A DNA stretch of 64,000 nt, taken from NCBI GenBank assembly GCA_016271365.2, contig CM057456.1, positions 891,556,001 through 891,620,000 of the forward strand, read 5' to 3'. Both the position numbers and the translations under genes were made by a program. Source of the stretch: Neoceratodus forsteri (lineage: Eukaryota; Chordata; Ceratodontiformes; Ceratodontidae). Under the pieces are notes generated by a model, which ran no database searches, was not told where the DNA came from, and worked only from the letters and a program-made list of their open reading frames with translations. Positions 20,118-32,000 of this stretch are shown here, piece after piece (position 1 is the stretch's first letter; every line of letters starts with the position of its first letter).

Positions 20118-22806
20118 CCATCAGCCAGATGTGATAGCACTGACAGAAACCTGGCTCTCCAAAAAAACACCTGACTCTTTGGTCAACTTCCCTGGCTTCA
20201 GCCTTCACAGAACCGACAGAATGGGCCAACGTGGTGGGGGTGTGCTGTGTACGTCCGTGACTCCATGATATGCCACGCCCTTCCAACCCCTCCATTAGAC
20301 CATGGTGCCCAAGCCTTATCATTAAAACTTACTCCAGATCCCTCCAGAGCCCCTGTAATTCTTACTGTCGCATATGTCCACCCTAGAAACCAAACTCCTG
20401 CTATACAATCCCTTGCTAAGTACATCTCTGGCCTCCCCCCCAAAATGGAACATATCATAGTTGGAGACTTTGATGTGAACTGGCTTGCCAGTTTGGCTTC
20501 CCGCACCAAGGACACCTTCGCTGCACTGGACCTGACCCAGCTGATCAGTCAACCTACCAGGGTGAACCCCACTACTGGCTCTAGCACCCTGATCGACCTT
20601 CTCCTCAACAACCGTCTCTACAGAATCTCTGACCTGGCGGTCCTTCCAGACTCCTTAAGCGATCACTCACCCATCCTCTTTTCCTGGTCGTGTCTTCAGC
20701 AGAAACCCAAACCAAACTATATTGCCTAGCGCTGTCTCCGACCCGGAGGCCTCACAAAACTAAGAAAATACTTAACTCAGTGGGACTGGTTCCCCATCTC
20801 CCGGGCCCCTACTATAGATGAAGCCCCTGATTATTTCACCTGTTCTTTTATAAAGCATGTGACATCTATGCCCCACTAGCAAAAGTGCAATCCAAGAAAC
20901 GTAATGCCCCCTGGATCATGCCTGCACTGCTCCAACAGCTAAAGCACAGAGATGATCTCTGGCATAATGCAGTCGCATCCGGCACGTAGGCAGACAGGCA
21001 ATCCTATAAAGCAGCTTGTAACAGATGAACTTGGGCCATTAAACAGGCCAAATCGAGCTACTACAAAATGACCCTTGCCTCCTTCTAGGGGAATGCTCGA
21101 TTATTCTGAGACAATATCAAGGAACTCAATGGGAAATCCTGGCTCCCCCACCTCCCTACTAACTGTCCCTACCACCGACCCGCTGGCTATAGCCAACTGC
21201 CTCAACTCATCATTCTCTGACCTTAGTGCAGTACTCCCAAATAATTTCTTCGACCCCACTCCTGCAACCCCACCCCCTAACACCCAGCATCCAACCTTCC
21301 ATCTCAGGGTGATCTCTACGAATGAGGTAATGCCTTTTCTCATTAAAGCACTCAGTGGCTCTTGCTATTGCAAAGATTCATTTGATATAAGAATCCTACA
21401 CCTAGTACTAGATACAGTCCTCACCCTACTGACTAACCTCATTAACAGCTCCCTAAGTCTGGGGCAGTTCCCGGCAGCCTGGAAGACTGTCACAGTCACC
21501 CCAGTACTGAAGAGTGGTGACAGCACCTCCCCCAATAACTACCGTCCCATATCCATTCTCCCACCACTCTTGAAAGCCCTCGAAAAAATTATAGCCACCC
21601 AACTCACTGAGTACCTGATTGCTCATAACCTACTTTGCAGGGAGCAGCATGGCTTCAGATCTGGGCACAGTACAACTACGGCTCTCACTGAGTTCTCTAA
21701 TTTTATTCACTCTGTCCTGGATAGAAAACACCTAGCTGGAGCTGTCTTCATCGGCCTGTCAATGGACTCTGATACAGCCTCCCACCCCTTACTCTTAAGC
21801 ACTTTCCGCCACATAGGTTTGTCCCATGGACCCGTCTCCTGGTTTACCAGTTCACAGCTAGATCACAATGTGTCAAAAAAAACAACACCCTCTCAACCAT
21901 CCTGCCAGTCCACTATGGGGTTCCCCAGGGCTCCATCCTCCGCCCTCTATCATTCAGCATCTACCTAAACACCTTGCCCAATTCCTACTCTGGCAACCTA
22001 CTACTCTATGAGGATGACGCGGTTCTTTTTGCCTCGCACCCAGATCCCACAGTATTGCAGTCTTCCCACCAACACGCATTTAACCAGATTGAAAACTGGT
22101 TCATAGACCAAAAATTTGTGGTCAATGTAAAAAAGACAAAGACCATGTTCTTTGCCCACCGACAGAATAAGGCCAAGAATGCGCAGCTAACAATCCTCTC
22201 CCACCCTCTCCTTCCTCTAGAACAGGTCCATACATATGAATACTTGGGCCTTACATTTGATTCCAGCCTCTCCTTCCATTCACACATTGACACTCTATCA
22301 TCAGCCATAAATGTCCGTATAGGCCTACTGTATCGGCACAAGGATTGCCTACCTCTGGAAGCCCTTAATCTGGCTGTCACCTCCTCAGTCCTCTCCCTAG
22401 TCGATTATGGGCTCACTATCTACTCGGCTGTTGACAACACTGCCCTTAACAAAATCCACCTTGCCATAAACAAAGCAAGCAGACTCCTCTCCGGGGCAGA
22501 CAAGCGTACCCATACCTGTACCCTATATGCCCTGAAAATCTCTTCACCCTGGATGAAAGGCTAATTTATCAAACATGTCTCCTGACAAAGAAAATACACC
22601 TGGGGCGTACCTCCTTGAGGGTTTCTGCCTCTCTCCTATCCTCCCACACCTCAGTGAACACCCGTACTGCCAACCGACAGGTGTGGTCCATCCCGAGGGT
22701 TAGAACCTCCTTAGCCCAAAGGTCATTCCCACACGGGGCCCCAGCCTGGTACAACAAACTTCCCTCCTATGTCTCCTCCATCTCCAAATTAGAACCTTTC
22801 AAGTAA
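20118..22806 (+). pseudogene. L2 copy 1 ORF2 (endonuclease-reverse transcriptase)
   Basis: Segments in order: apurinic endonuclease (ALTETWLSKKTPDSLV, then GDFDVNWL and SDHSPILF) up to 20729; an inter-domain region; RT from 21075 with SPNNYRPISILPPL, EQHGFRSGHST and motif A altered (FIGLSMDSDTASHP, where copy 3 has FIDLSKAFDTVSHP, so the catalytic Asp is Gly); a frameshift near 21968; the catalytic box as YEDD instead of YADD; then the thumb and C-terminal region to 22806 ending WYNKLPSYVSS. Multiple frameshifts and altered catalytic residues show it is dead. The enzyme would nick target DNA and reverse-transcribe the element RNA. Confidence 0.85.
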
Positions 22807-23198
22807 GCCCTCAAAGAGCACATTCTCGCTTCAAAGCGCTGCCAATGTACCAGCTAGTGCTGGTCATCTAGCCATCATCTTACGGGACCACCCGGTCACT
22901 GAGCTCCTACCAATAAGGCTACCAAACATTACCTATTAACAATGCCTCCTTTGGCTGCACTCACAAGATATCTGTCTAATTCTCTACTTTGCTGTAAATA
23001 CATAACCTATTACTCCGTCTCTCTATCAGTAAACTTATTGTTCTCTTGAAAACTGTAAAATACAGCTCTCGGTAACACGTTCAATGCAATGTATAGCTGA
23101 TCTTGATTCTGCAATATTGTATTACTGAAAAAACTGTAACCTTTAGCTGCCATTCTATGTCTATATGTATTGAGTGTTTATGTTTGTTTTTTCTGACG

Positions 23199-23265
23199 CG
23201 GAGCCTTTGTAAATGAGCCCCTGACTCAAAGGTTGTAATCCTAAAGTCTGTTAAATAAATAAACT
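23199..23265 (+). other. L2 copy 1 3' stem-loop and tail
   Basis: CCTTTGTAAATGAGCCCCTG followed by ACTCAAAGG can fold into a hairpin (TGAG with CTCA, outer CCTTT with AAAGG), then the AATAAA-like simple tail. The same structure appears in copy 3 (50481-50510) and in modified form in copy 2 (35943-35969). In UnaL2-type LINEs a 3' stem-loop is what the RT recognises. Confidence 0.7.
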
Positions 23266-23479
23266 TGAATATGATCCTGAGGTTTGGGGGTTTCACCAGG
23301 AATCCCAGCAAACTGACAAGCAGCCAGGGCATCTGAAGTCCAGGGATAGAGATTCTGACTGTATATTAATGTCTATAGTTATTTTTTTATTTTGTTTTTC
23401 AGAAAAGGTAACATATGTAGGTTAAAAAGAAGGGGAAGCTAAGTACATACAATACATAGAATATACACTGAAATGTGTC

Positions 23480-24042
23480 AAAACATTATCTTCAGTACAA
23501 GGGACCCCATCCTGGAGGCATCCACAGTGAACAGCTCCAGCAGGGATGGATGGAGAAATGGGGAACCCTAAAGCAGATTGGCGCAGTCTTGTCACCAACA
23601 CAAGGCCTTGCATAAGGGGTCCTTGATCAGAACAAGGTGGTCCAAGAATTGGAAATCCTGAGTCCACTGAGAAAAAAGCATCCACTGCAGAATGTGCATG
23701 TGGAAGTGGGCCACAGTCACAATGGCAGTCAGCAGGAGGCCCAGGAGCTTAACCATGGAATCTGCAAGTATTCAGGTACTGGAAATGGCCAGCATCACCT
23801 AAGCTATCAAAGTGTTGGCACAGACATCAGGAAGGAACACCTGAGCCTGAGTCACATCCAAGACAGTGCCAATAAACATAATGCGCTGGCAAAGGGTCAG
23901 AACTGATTTGGGGTTTGCTGACTAGAAGACCTTGTTGGATGAACTAGTGAATCCAGTACAAAGCTGGCAGAATCACTGCCCTGGACTGTGCTTTCAGAAG
24001 CCAAATTTCTAGGTAAAGGAAGACATATAGGGCTTCTTGGTA
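23480..24042 (-). pseudogene. DIRS-C RT C-terminus and RNase H start
   Basis: Minus-strand frames read LYVFLYLEIWLLKAQS (a decayed Y-L-D-D-W block), then QFIQQ-GLLVSKP, DPLPAHYVYW, and further down HILQWMLFSQWTQDFQFLDH, DPLCKALCWWQDCANLL and FTVDASRMG, matching the RT-to-RNase H transition of DIRS pol. The N-terminal RT part lies at 26230-26560, beyond the CR1 insertions. Many frameshifts. Confidence 0.7.
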
Positions 24043-24123
24043 TAACACAGAAACATAGAAGTTGACAGCAGATAAGGACCACAAGGCCCATCCAGTCTGC
24101 CCATTTCTTTTTCTACCTTATGA

Positions 24124-25426
24124 ATGAATGCATATGCAAAGAAGGCAGCATGGTTTCACCAGGGAGAGGTCATGTCAGACCAACCTCGAATTTTTTGACT
24201 GAGTGACTAGGGAGGTGGATCAGGGGAGGGCAGTGGACATGGCCTATCTGGACTTCAGCAAGGCCTTTGACACTGTGCCACATAAAAGACTATTACACAA
24301 ACTGGGGAATATGGGTGTGGGCAGGACAGTAGTGTGGTGAGTAGGTAACTGGCTAGGCGGCAGGACACAGAGGGTGGTGGTAAATGGCTGTCACTCCACA
24401 GAGGGAAGAGTGACCAGTGGGGTACCACAGGGATCAGTGCTGGGACTGGTTCTATTCAACATCTTCATCAGTGACATTGTGCAGGACCTAGAAGGCAGAA
24501 TTTCACTGTTCGCTGATGACATAAAGCTCTGTAACAGAGTAGACACACCAGAGGGTGTAGGCAGAATGAGAAGGGACCTGCAGAAACTTGAAGAATGGTC
24601 AGGGGGTTGGCAGTTGAATTTCAATGCAAAGAAGTGCAAGATAATGCAGATGGGGCACAAAAACCCTGGCACAATATATCAGTTGGGGGGTGAGGATGTA
24701 GCATGCACCAAGCAGGAAAGGAATCTTGGGGTTATCATCTCTAATGACCTCAAGGTAGGGAAACAGTGTGACAAGGCAGCAGGTAAAGCAAATAGGATGC
24801 TGGGATGCATAGGTAGGGGCATCACCAGCAGGAAAAGGGAGGTCATAATTCCACTATACAAGACACTAGTGAGGCCCCACCTGGAGTACAGTGTACAGTT
24901 CTGGAGATCTTACCTATGTAAGGTCATAGACAGGGTAGAGAAGGTTCAGAGGAGGGCAACAAAGATGGTACATGGATTGCATCACAAGTCCTATGAGGAC
25001 AGGTTGAAGGAATTGAATATGTACTCCCTGGAGGAGAGGAGGGAGAGAGGGGACATGATAGAGACATACAAGTATCTTACAGGGAGGAACAGGGTGCAGG
25101 AATACACTATTTTTAAGCGAAAAAGATGTTCCAGGACTAGAGGGCATGGGATGAAATTGGAGGGAGGACAATTCAGAGGAAATGTGAGGAAGAATTTCTT
25201 CACAGAATGGGTGGTGGACAAGTGGAACACCCTGCCAGAGGAAGTGGTGGGGACTGAAACAATCACAGGATTTAAGAATGTATGGGATAGACATAAAGAA
25301 ATTCTGGAAGTCAGAGGTAAAAGGGCAACAGACTTCTAGGAAAACATAAACTGAACTTACAAGCTTAAATGGGCAGACTGGGTGGGCCATAGGCCCTTAT
25401 CTGCTGACACTGTCTATGTATCTACG
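24124..25426 (+). mobile_element. CR1 LINE, plus strand, nested in the minus CR1
   Basis: Starts mid-RT (QHGFT-like block) and ends with the CR1 3' end GGGCAGACTGGGTGGGCC...CTATGTATCTACGT. It is flanked by AATG on both sides (TATGAATG before, TAATG after), a short target duplication. Removing it restores the contiguous minus-strand CR1. Confidence 0.8.
24127..25339 (+). pseudogene. CR1 reverse transcriptase, C-terminal two thirds
   Basis: An almost continuous RT. From 24127, QHGFT-RERSCQTNL and DMAYLDFSKAFDTVPHKRLL (motif A) precede in-frame stops; then a 321-codon open stretch at 24374-25339 has SGVPQGSVLGLVLFN, the catalytic FADDIKL, the thumb block LGVIISNDLKVGKQCDKAA, RPHLEYSVQFWR, RRATKMVHGL and the C-terminal RRERGDMIETYKYL and KNFFTEWVVDKWN. 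The length and order match CR1 ORF2. The N-terminal RT and endonuclease are missing by 5' truncation. This is the best-preserved CR1 in the window. Confidence 0.9.
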
Positions 25427-25602
25427 TAATGTGCCATAGGCATTTGCTCTGTCAATGGCCTATCTATTCATACTCATCTGTATTGCTCCCTTATGCCTAT
25501 CCCATGCCTGTTTGAAGCCCTGCACTGTATTCATATCCACCACTTCCTGAGGTAGGCCGTTCCATGCATCCACCACTTTCTGTGAAAAAGAACTTCCTCA
25601 CA

Positions 25603-26215
25603 TTACCCCTTAATCAGCCTCCCCTCTAATCTCATGCTGTGTCCTCTTGTCCTGCTATTTTTCTTATATTGAAACATGTTAGACTCTTTCACCTTGTCAA
25701 TGCCCTTAAGGTGTTTGAATGTTTCAATCATATCACCTCTCTCCCTCCTTTGCTCTAGGGTATACCTAATGAGTTCAGTTAATCTGTCTTCATATGTTTT
25801 CTGATGCAGTCCCTGCACCATTTTGGTTGCCCTTCTCTGGACTGCCTCAATTTGGTTAATGTCCTTGCGAAGGTGTGGCCTCCAGTACTGAACGCAGTAC
25901 TCCAGATGGGGCCTAACCAGTGTCTTGTAAAGAGGGATTATTACCTCTCTCTTCCAACTTGTGATACCCCTACTAATACACCCCAACATCCCTTTAGCCT
26001 TACCTACTGCTTTAGAGGTCTGCTTGGATGATTGCAGGTCATTGGTGATGATGATGCCCAAGTCTCTCTCTTCTCTTGTGACTGCCAGCAACTCCCCTCC
26101 CAGCCTATAGGTGGCTTCAGGGTTTCTCTTCCCTATGTGCATGGTCTTGCACTTCTTTGCATTAAACCCCAGTTGCCACTCTTCTGACCATTTTGCTAGT
26201 TTACCCAGATAAGAC
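25603..26215 (-). pseudogene. CR1 RT C-terminal fragment (host copy)
   Basis: An open frame of 179 codons (25603-26142) begins MHIGKRNPEATYRLGGELL and continues RDLGIIITNDLQSSKQTS, PLYKTLVRPHLEYCVQYW, RRATKMVQGLHQKTY, RRERGDMIETFKHLKG to HSMRLEGRL. It lacks the catalytic FADD region because of 5' truncation. Nearly the same sequence recurs at 43885-44600, so both belong to one subfamily. Confidence 0.9.
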
Positions 26216-26229
26216 TGCAGCCACCACAG

Positions 26230-26560
26230 CTAAGCAACTGGCAAAGACCTGCAACATACAGGACAAATCAAAGGGCAAGACATGAAATAAGTAACACTGA
26301 CCCTCCTTATGGTGGGGCAGAAATCATTGCTGGCTGTACAGACTCCTGATGTGCAGGTATGCATCCTGCATGTCCTGAGCACAGAGACAGTCCCCCTGCA
26401 AGAGCAGAGGGAGGAGGGACTGAAGAGTGGCCATGCAAATCTTTCTGTATACAATGTATTCATTCAGGCTTCTGAGGTCCAGGTCAAGGTGTAGATTACC
26501 TGTCTTCTTTTAGACCAAGAAATATCTTGAATAGGAACCCCAGTTTATTTTGGTGAGGGT
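26230..26560 (-). pseudogene. DIRS-C RT N-terminal fragment
   Basis: Minus-strand frames give a fingers block resembling LDLRSLNEYIV, ICMATLQSLLPLL, QGDCLCAQDMQDAYLHI, which is RT motif A of DIRS pol with its Asp. Frame breaks are frequent. It continues, after the CR1 insertions, at 24042 down to 23480. Confidence 0.65.
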
Positions 26561-26867
26561 CGGGTTGTGTTGGGTTGGGTTCAGTAACTGGGGACCTTAC
26601 TTATGGTACCCAAGCTGAATTACTATAATAACAGACCTATTCTAGGGACTAAAATCTGTTAGGGTCAAGCTGAAAGCCATCTTGGTTCATCTTCTCCTAG
26701 AAAGTAGATGGTAAGACGGCAGGGATGTTTACAGACTTTCAGACTTAATAAAACGGGTGTAACAACAGTTGCTACCACAAACCACAGCAACACTGAGGCC
26801 TTTAACCCCTTCTGCAGTTCTGAGGACTGTTGCTTTCAATGACCTCATAGTGCTTTGCTTCCACCAG
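26561..26867. other. Unassigned spacer before the L2-2 array
   Basis: About 300 bp without recognised motifs; includes a GGGTCGGGTTGTGTTGGGTT-type stretch near 26558-26582. Confidence 0.4.
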
Positions 26868-28123
26868 CAGTGATACAGCTCCGTTGCCCCGACTAGCTCG
26901 AGCACCGTTGCCCCGGCTAGCCCGAGCAACTGCCCGAGCAGGCGATCCAGCAGTGTGGCCTGTTCTCAAGCCACTGCCGACCCTTCTTTCCATGGGAAGC
27001 CAGGAACAGGCCCCCGTCAACCAGCAATACAGCTCCATTGCCCAGACTAGCCCGAGCAATTGCCTGAGCGGGCACTCCAGAGGTGCGGCCTGTCCTCAAG
27101 CCGCCACCAGCTCTTCCATCGATACAGCTCTGTTGCCCAGACTAGCCTGAGCAACTGCCTGAGCGGGCGCTCCAGCAGCATGGCCTGTCCTCAAGCTGCC
27201 ACCGGCCGTTCCATCCACGGGAAGCCAAGAACAGGCCCCCATCAACCAGTGATACAGTTCCATTGCCCAGACTAGCCAGAGCAACTGCCCGAGTGGGCAC
27301 CCAAGCAGCAAGGCCTGTCCTCAAGCCGCCGCTGGCCCTTCCGTCCATGGGAAGCTAGGAACAGACCCCCGTCAACCAGCAATACAGCTCCATTGCCCAG
27401 ACTAGCCTGAGCAACTGCCCTAGTGGGCGCTTCAGCGGCATGGCCTGTCCTCAAGCCGCTGCCAGCCATTCTGTCCACAGGAAGCCAGGAACAGGCCCCC
27501 ATCAACCAGTGATACAGCCCCATTGCCCAGGTAAACAATTTCCTCTTGGCCACTGCGGCGCGCTGCCTGAACTTTGGCGCCTTTCACCTTGGCCGTGGAC
27601 TGGCCAAGTTCTGACTCTGGGAGCTCTGCCATTGGTCGATGACTCACCTTGCCCAAAGTCGATTGATGTTTTCCTAAGCCAAGCCAATTTCAAGCTCTGG
27701 TGCTGCCGCACAGCCGATTTCCAGCTCTCAGCTACCTTTTAATTTTCTCTAAACCTGCAGTCACCCTTTGGACCCTAAAATTGTTTAAACTGTTTAATAT
27801 TGTTATACATTTTTGCTTGTGTTACCCTGTCTGCTAAATAGGACCATCTAAATCTAAAACTGTGTAAATCTGTTTTGCTAGACTAGTGAGGGGCTGAAGT
27901 TCGAATCTAAACTGCTGGTTTATGGACCACATAGCGGCAGCTGTTAGAAATTAGCCAAAGGGTTGTACGCTTAAGGTTACTAGTGTTACTGGCTGCCAGT
28001 ATTTCTTGTCTTTCTGTCTCCTGACCTTGCTCTTTCACCTCCACCCCCTCTGGTCTCTCTCTGAACCGATCGCGGGCTGAAGACCAACCCCTTCTTCGCG
28101 CTACCTCCCCTCACTAATCACTA

Positions 28124-29008
28124 CCGTATTTCATCATTTAGAAGCCGCGGCTTCTATTACATTATTTTATTTTAAGGCAGGGCTTCTATTTGAGGGCGGA
28201 TACTATTTGAGGGTGGCTTCTATTACTAATACTACGGTATGAAGTCCAGGATGGCGTAGCGTAAATGTTTTTTTCTTCAGGAGCTGACACCATCCATTCG
28301 CAGGATTCACAGGACTCGCATGGTATCGAGTTCTATGTTGAGAAGCCTGAGGTTAGTAGCTCAGAAGCCAACCCGGACAGCGACGACAAACTCGATTAAA
28401 ATCCATTTGGATTTGCTAAATGCTGTCTACTTTTACTTGCACTGAGAAGCAATAAAGCTTGAAAAACTGATTACCGTATCTGTCATTTGTCTTTATTCTT
28501 AGCATGCCCATGGTTATGAAGTTGGCTGCGAGTTGCGCGATGACGAGGTAGCAACCAAAGGCCAAGTGGTAGCAACCTGATGTGCGGAAACTTGCTCGCT
28601 TGCTTGTGCTGTATACTGTAGTAATGGATATTATTGAAGTTACCAGTAAATGAATTCTGCTCACTGAGTACTAAGGTTACAGGTGAATACTAACACTACC
28701 TAGCGATTTTGAGTCTCTGAGCCTAAATGAGAAAGAACAAATGATTCTCGTAGTGCAACGATGACCACTAAACACTGTGAGGGTAAATTAATTTGGCTGA
28801 CTGAGTACTGCTTAAAGTTAACGGTGCATACCAACACTATCAGGGTAAATGAATTTGGCTGACTGAGTACTGCTTAAGGTTACCTGACTGTGTACTACAT
28901 AAGGCTTGTATACGAGGGCGGCTTCTATTGCTTCATGTGAAATCCGCATGCGGCTTCAATTCGGGGGCGGGTTCTATTTGAGGGCAGCTATAAAACGATG
29001 AAATAAAG
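28124..29008. mobile_element. TA-flanked DNA transposon, 885 bp
   Basis: It interrupts the first array spacer: the other spacers read TCACTAATCCCTACTTAAC, this one has TCACTA, the insert, then TATTTAAC, so TA is duplicated. Termini are CCGTATTTCATCATTTAGAA and, inverted, CTTTATTTCATCGTTTTATA. Subterminal motifs GGCTTCTATTTGAGGGCGG and relatives are repeated on both sides. TA targets point to the Tc1/mariner/pogo group. It retains one exon-like coding piece (28281-28399). Confidence 0.8.
28281..28399 (+). pseudogene. Putative last coding exon of the DNA transposon
   Basis: A splice-acceptor-like TTTTTTTCTTCAG at 28268-28280 is followed by 39 in-frame codons: ADTIHSQDSQDSHGIEFYVE, then KPEVSSSEANPDSDDKLD and a TAA stop. 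The segment is acidic and Ser-rich, like a protein C-terminal tail. An AATAAAG polyadenylation-like signal follows near 28450. It is probably the residue of a deleted transposase or accessory gene. I cannot assign a family. Confidence 0.4.
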
Positions 29009-32000
29009 TATTTAACATTTCTTTTGTTTTACCCTCCCCCCCACCTGCAAACTTGCTGGCCGTCTGCAGCCAGATCCCCACCCCTCGCTTTGTAATTATT
29101 TCCCCTACAGCATTTTTAACTAGCGCTGTCTCTCCCTTTCTCCCCAGACTAGCCCGAGCAACTGCCCAAGTGGGCGCTCCAGCAGCACGGCCTGTCCTCA
29201 AGCCGCTGCCAGACCTTCCATCCACAGGAAGCCAGGAACAGGCCCCCATCAACCCATGATACAGCTCCATTGCCCAGACTAGCCCGACGAACTGCCCGAG
29301 TGAGTACTCCAGTGGAGCGGCCTGTCCTCAAGCCGCCACCAGCCCTTCCATCCACGAGAAGCCAGGACCAGGCCCTCATCTACCAGCGATACAGCTCCGT
29401 TGCCCAGGTAAAGATTTTTCTCTTGGCCACTTTTGCGTCTTTCGCCTTGGCTGTGGACTGGCCAAGCTCCGACTCCGGGAGCTCCGCCACTGGTCAGTGA
29501 CTCGCCTGCCCAAAACTGACTGTTCTCCTGAGCTGAGCCAATTTCAAGCTCTGGTGCAGCCGCACGGCTGATTTCCAGCACTTGGCTACCTTTTTTTTTT
29601 TCTCTAAACCTGCAGTCACCTTTTGGACCCTAAAAATGTTAAAAACTGTTTAATATTGTTATAAATTCTTGCTAGTGTTAACCTGTCTGCAAAGTAGGAC
29701 CATCTAAATCCAAAACTGTGTAAATCTGTTTTGCTAGAATAGTGCAGGGATGAAGTTCGAATCTAAACTGCTGGCTTACAGACCGCATAGCGGCCGTTTT
29801 TAGAAATTAGCCAAAGAGTTGTACGCTTAAGGTTATTAGTGTTACTGGCTGCCAGTTTTCCTTGTCTTTCTGTCTCCTGACCTTGCTCCCTCTACTCCCT
29901 CTGGTCTCTCTCTGCCTGCCCGGAACTGAGCACTGGCTGAAGACCAGCCCCTTCTTCACACTACCTCCCCTCACTAATCCCTACTTAACATTTCTTTTGT
30001 TTTACCCTCCCCGCTCCCCTCTCCACCTCCAAACTTGCTGGCCGTCTGACGCCAGACCCCCCCCCCCCACTTTGTAATTATTTCCCCTACATCATTTTTA
30101 ACTAGCACTCTCTCTCTCTCCCCAGACTAGCCTGAGCAACTGCTCAATGGGTGCTCCAGTGGTGCAGCCTGTCCTCAAGCCACCGCCGGCCCTTCCATCC
30201 ACAGGAAGCCAGGAACAGGCCCCCGTCAACCAGTGATACAGCTCCATTGCCCAGACTAGCCTGAGCACGTGCCCGAGTGGGCATCCAGTGGTGCAGCCTG
30301 TCCTCAAGCCGCCGCCAGCCCTTCCATCTATGGGAAGCCAGGAACAGGCCCCCTTCAACCAGCGATACAGCTTCACTGCCCAGACTGGCCCGAGCAAGTA
30401 CCTGAGTGGGCATCTACTGGCACAGCCTGTCCTCAAGCCGCCGCTGGCCCTTCCATCTACGGGAAGTCAGGAACAGGCCCCCATCAACCAGCGATATAGC
30501 TCCACTGCCAAGGTAAAGATATTCCTCCTGGCCGCTTCGGTGCTCTGCCTGAACTTTGGGGCCTTTCGCCTCGGCCGTGGACTGGCCAAGCTCCAACTCC
30601 AGAAGCTCCGCCATTGGTCGGTGACTCACCTGCCCAAAGCTGATTGGTGTTCTCCTGAGCTGAGACAATTTCAAGTTCTGGTGCTGCCGCACGGCTGACT
30701 TCCAGCTCTCGGCTACCATTTTCTTTTTTCTCTAAATTTGCAGTCACCCTCTGGATCCTAAAATTGTTAGAACTGTTTAACATTGTTATAAATTCTTGCT
30801 TGCGTTAACCTGTCTGCTAAGTAGGACCATCTAAATCTAAAACTGTGTAAATCTGTTTTGCTAGACTAGTGAAGGGCTGAAGTTTGAATCTAAACTGCTG
30901 GCTTATGGACAGCACAGTGACCGCTGTTAGAAACTAGCCAAAGGGTTGTGCGCTTAAGGTTATTAGTGTTACTGACTGCCAGCATTTCTCGTCTTTCTGT
31001 CTCCTGACCTTGCTTTTACACCTTCCACTCCCTCTGGTCTCTCACTGCCTGCCCTGAACTGAGCACTGGCTGAAGACCAGCCACTTCTTCGCATTACCTC
31101 CCCTCACTAATCCCTACTTAATATTTCTTTTGTTTTGTCCTCCCCCTCCAAACTTGCTGGCCATCTGACGCCAGACCCCTGAATCTTGCTTTGTAATTAT
31201 TTCCCCTACAGCATTTTTAATCTAGCGCTGTCTCTCCCATTCTCCCCAGACTAGCCCAAGCAACTGTCCGAGCAGGTGCTCCAATGGCACAGCCTGTCCT
31301 CAAGCCACCACCGCCCCTTCCATCCATGGGAAGCCTGGAACAGGCCCCCCGTCAACCAGCAATACAGCTCCATTGCCCAGGTAAAGATATTCCTCTTGGC
31401 CGCTTCAGCGCTGTGCCTGAACTTTGGTGCCTTTCGCCTCGGCCATGGATTGGCCGAGTTCAGCCATTGGTCAGTGGCTCACCTGCCCAAAACCGATTGG
31501 TGTTCTCCTGAGCTGAGCCAATTTCAAGCTCTGGTGCTGCCGCATGGCTGACTTCCAGCTCTCGGCTATCTTTTTTTTTCTTCTAAACCTGCAGTCACCC
31601 TTTGACTCCTAAAATTGTTAGAACTGTTTAATATTGTTATAAATTCTTGCATGTGTTAACCTGTCTGCTAAGTAGGACCATCTAAATCTAAAACTGTGTA
31701 AATCTGTTTTGTTAGACTAGTGAAGGGCTGAAGTTCGAATCTAAACTGCTGGCTTACGGACAGCAAAGCGACTGCTGTTAGAAATTAGCCAAAGGGTTGT
31801 ACGCTTAAGGTTATTAGTGTTACTGGCTGCCAGAATTTTTTGTCTTTCTGTCTCCTGACCTTGCTCTTTCACCCTCCACTCCCTCTGGTCTCTCACTGCC
31901 TGCCCTGAACCGAGCACTGGCTGAGACCAGCCCTTTCTTCACACTACCTCCCCTCACTAATCCCTACTCAACATTTCTTTTGTTTTGCCCTACCCCTTCC

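Larger units (their letters stand above)
20110..23265 (+). mobile_element. L2 LINE copy 1, 5'-truncated in the endonuclease
   Basis: A plus-strand non-LTR retrotransposon. It enters at the endonuclease motif ETWLS and runs through RT to a 3' tail TTAAATAAATAAA at 23251-23263. The 3' UTR carries the stem-loop shared with copies 2 and 3. The endonuclease N-terminus is missing, so either the element is truncated or there is an internal deletion joining the 107-bp repeats to the body. No target duplication was determined. Confidence 0.85.
24043..26215 (-). mobile_element. CR1 LINE, minus strand, split by another CR1
   Basis: The 3' end of the element is at about 24043-24122 (reverse of GGGCAGACTGG...ATCTGCTG...TATGTTTC) and the rest at 25428-26215. 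The parts join seamlessly when compared with the same-subfamily copy at 43698-50871. It is 5'-truncated in RT near 26215. It interrupts DIRS-C between RT halves. Confidence 0.85.

Noticed and set aside
26884..27742. Overlapping open frames with a 43-residue periodicity on both strands of the L2-2 array
   Set aside because: They follow the 129-130-bp repeat; most copies are 130 bp, which breaks a fixed frame, so coding is unlikely.
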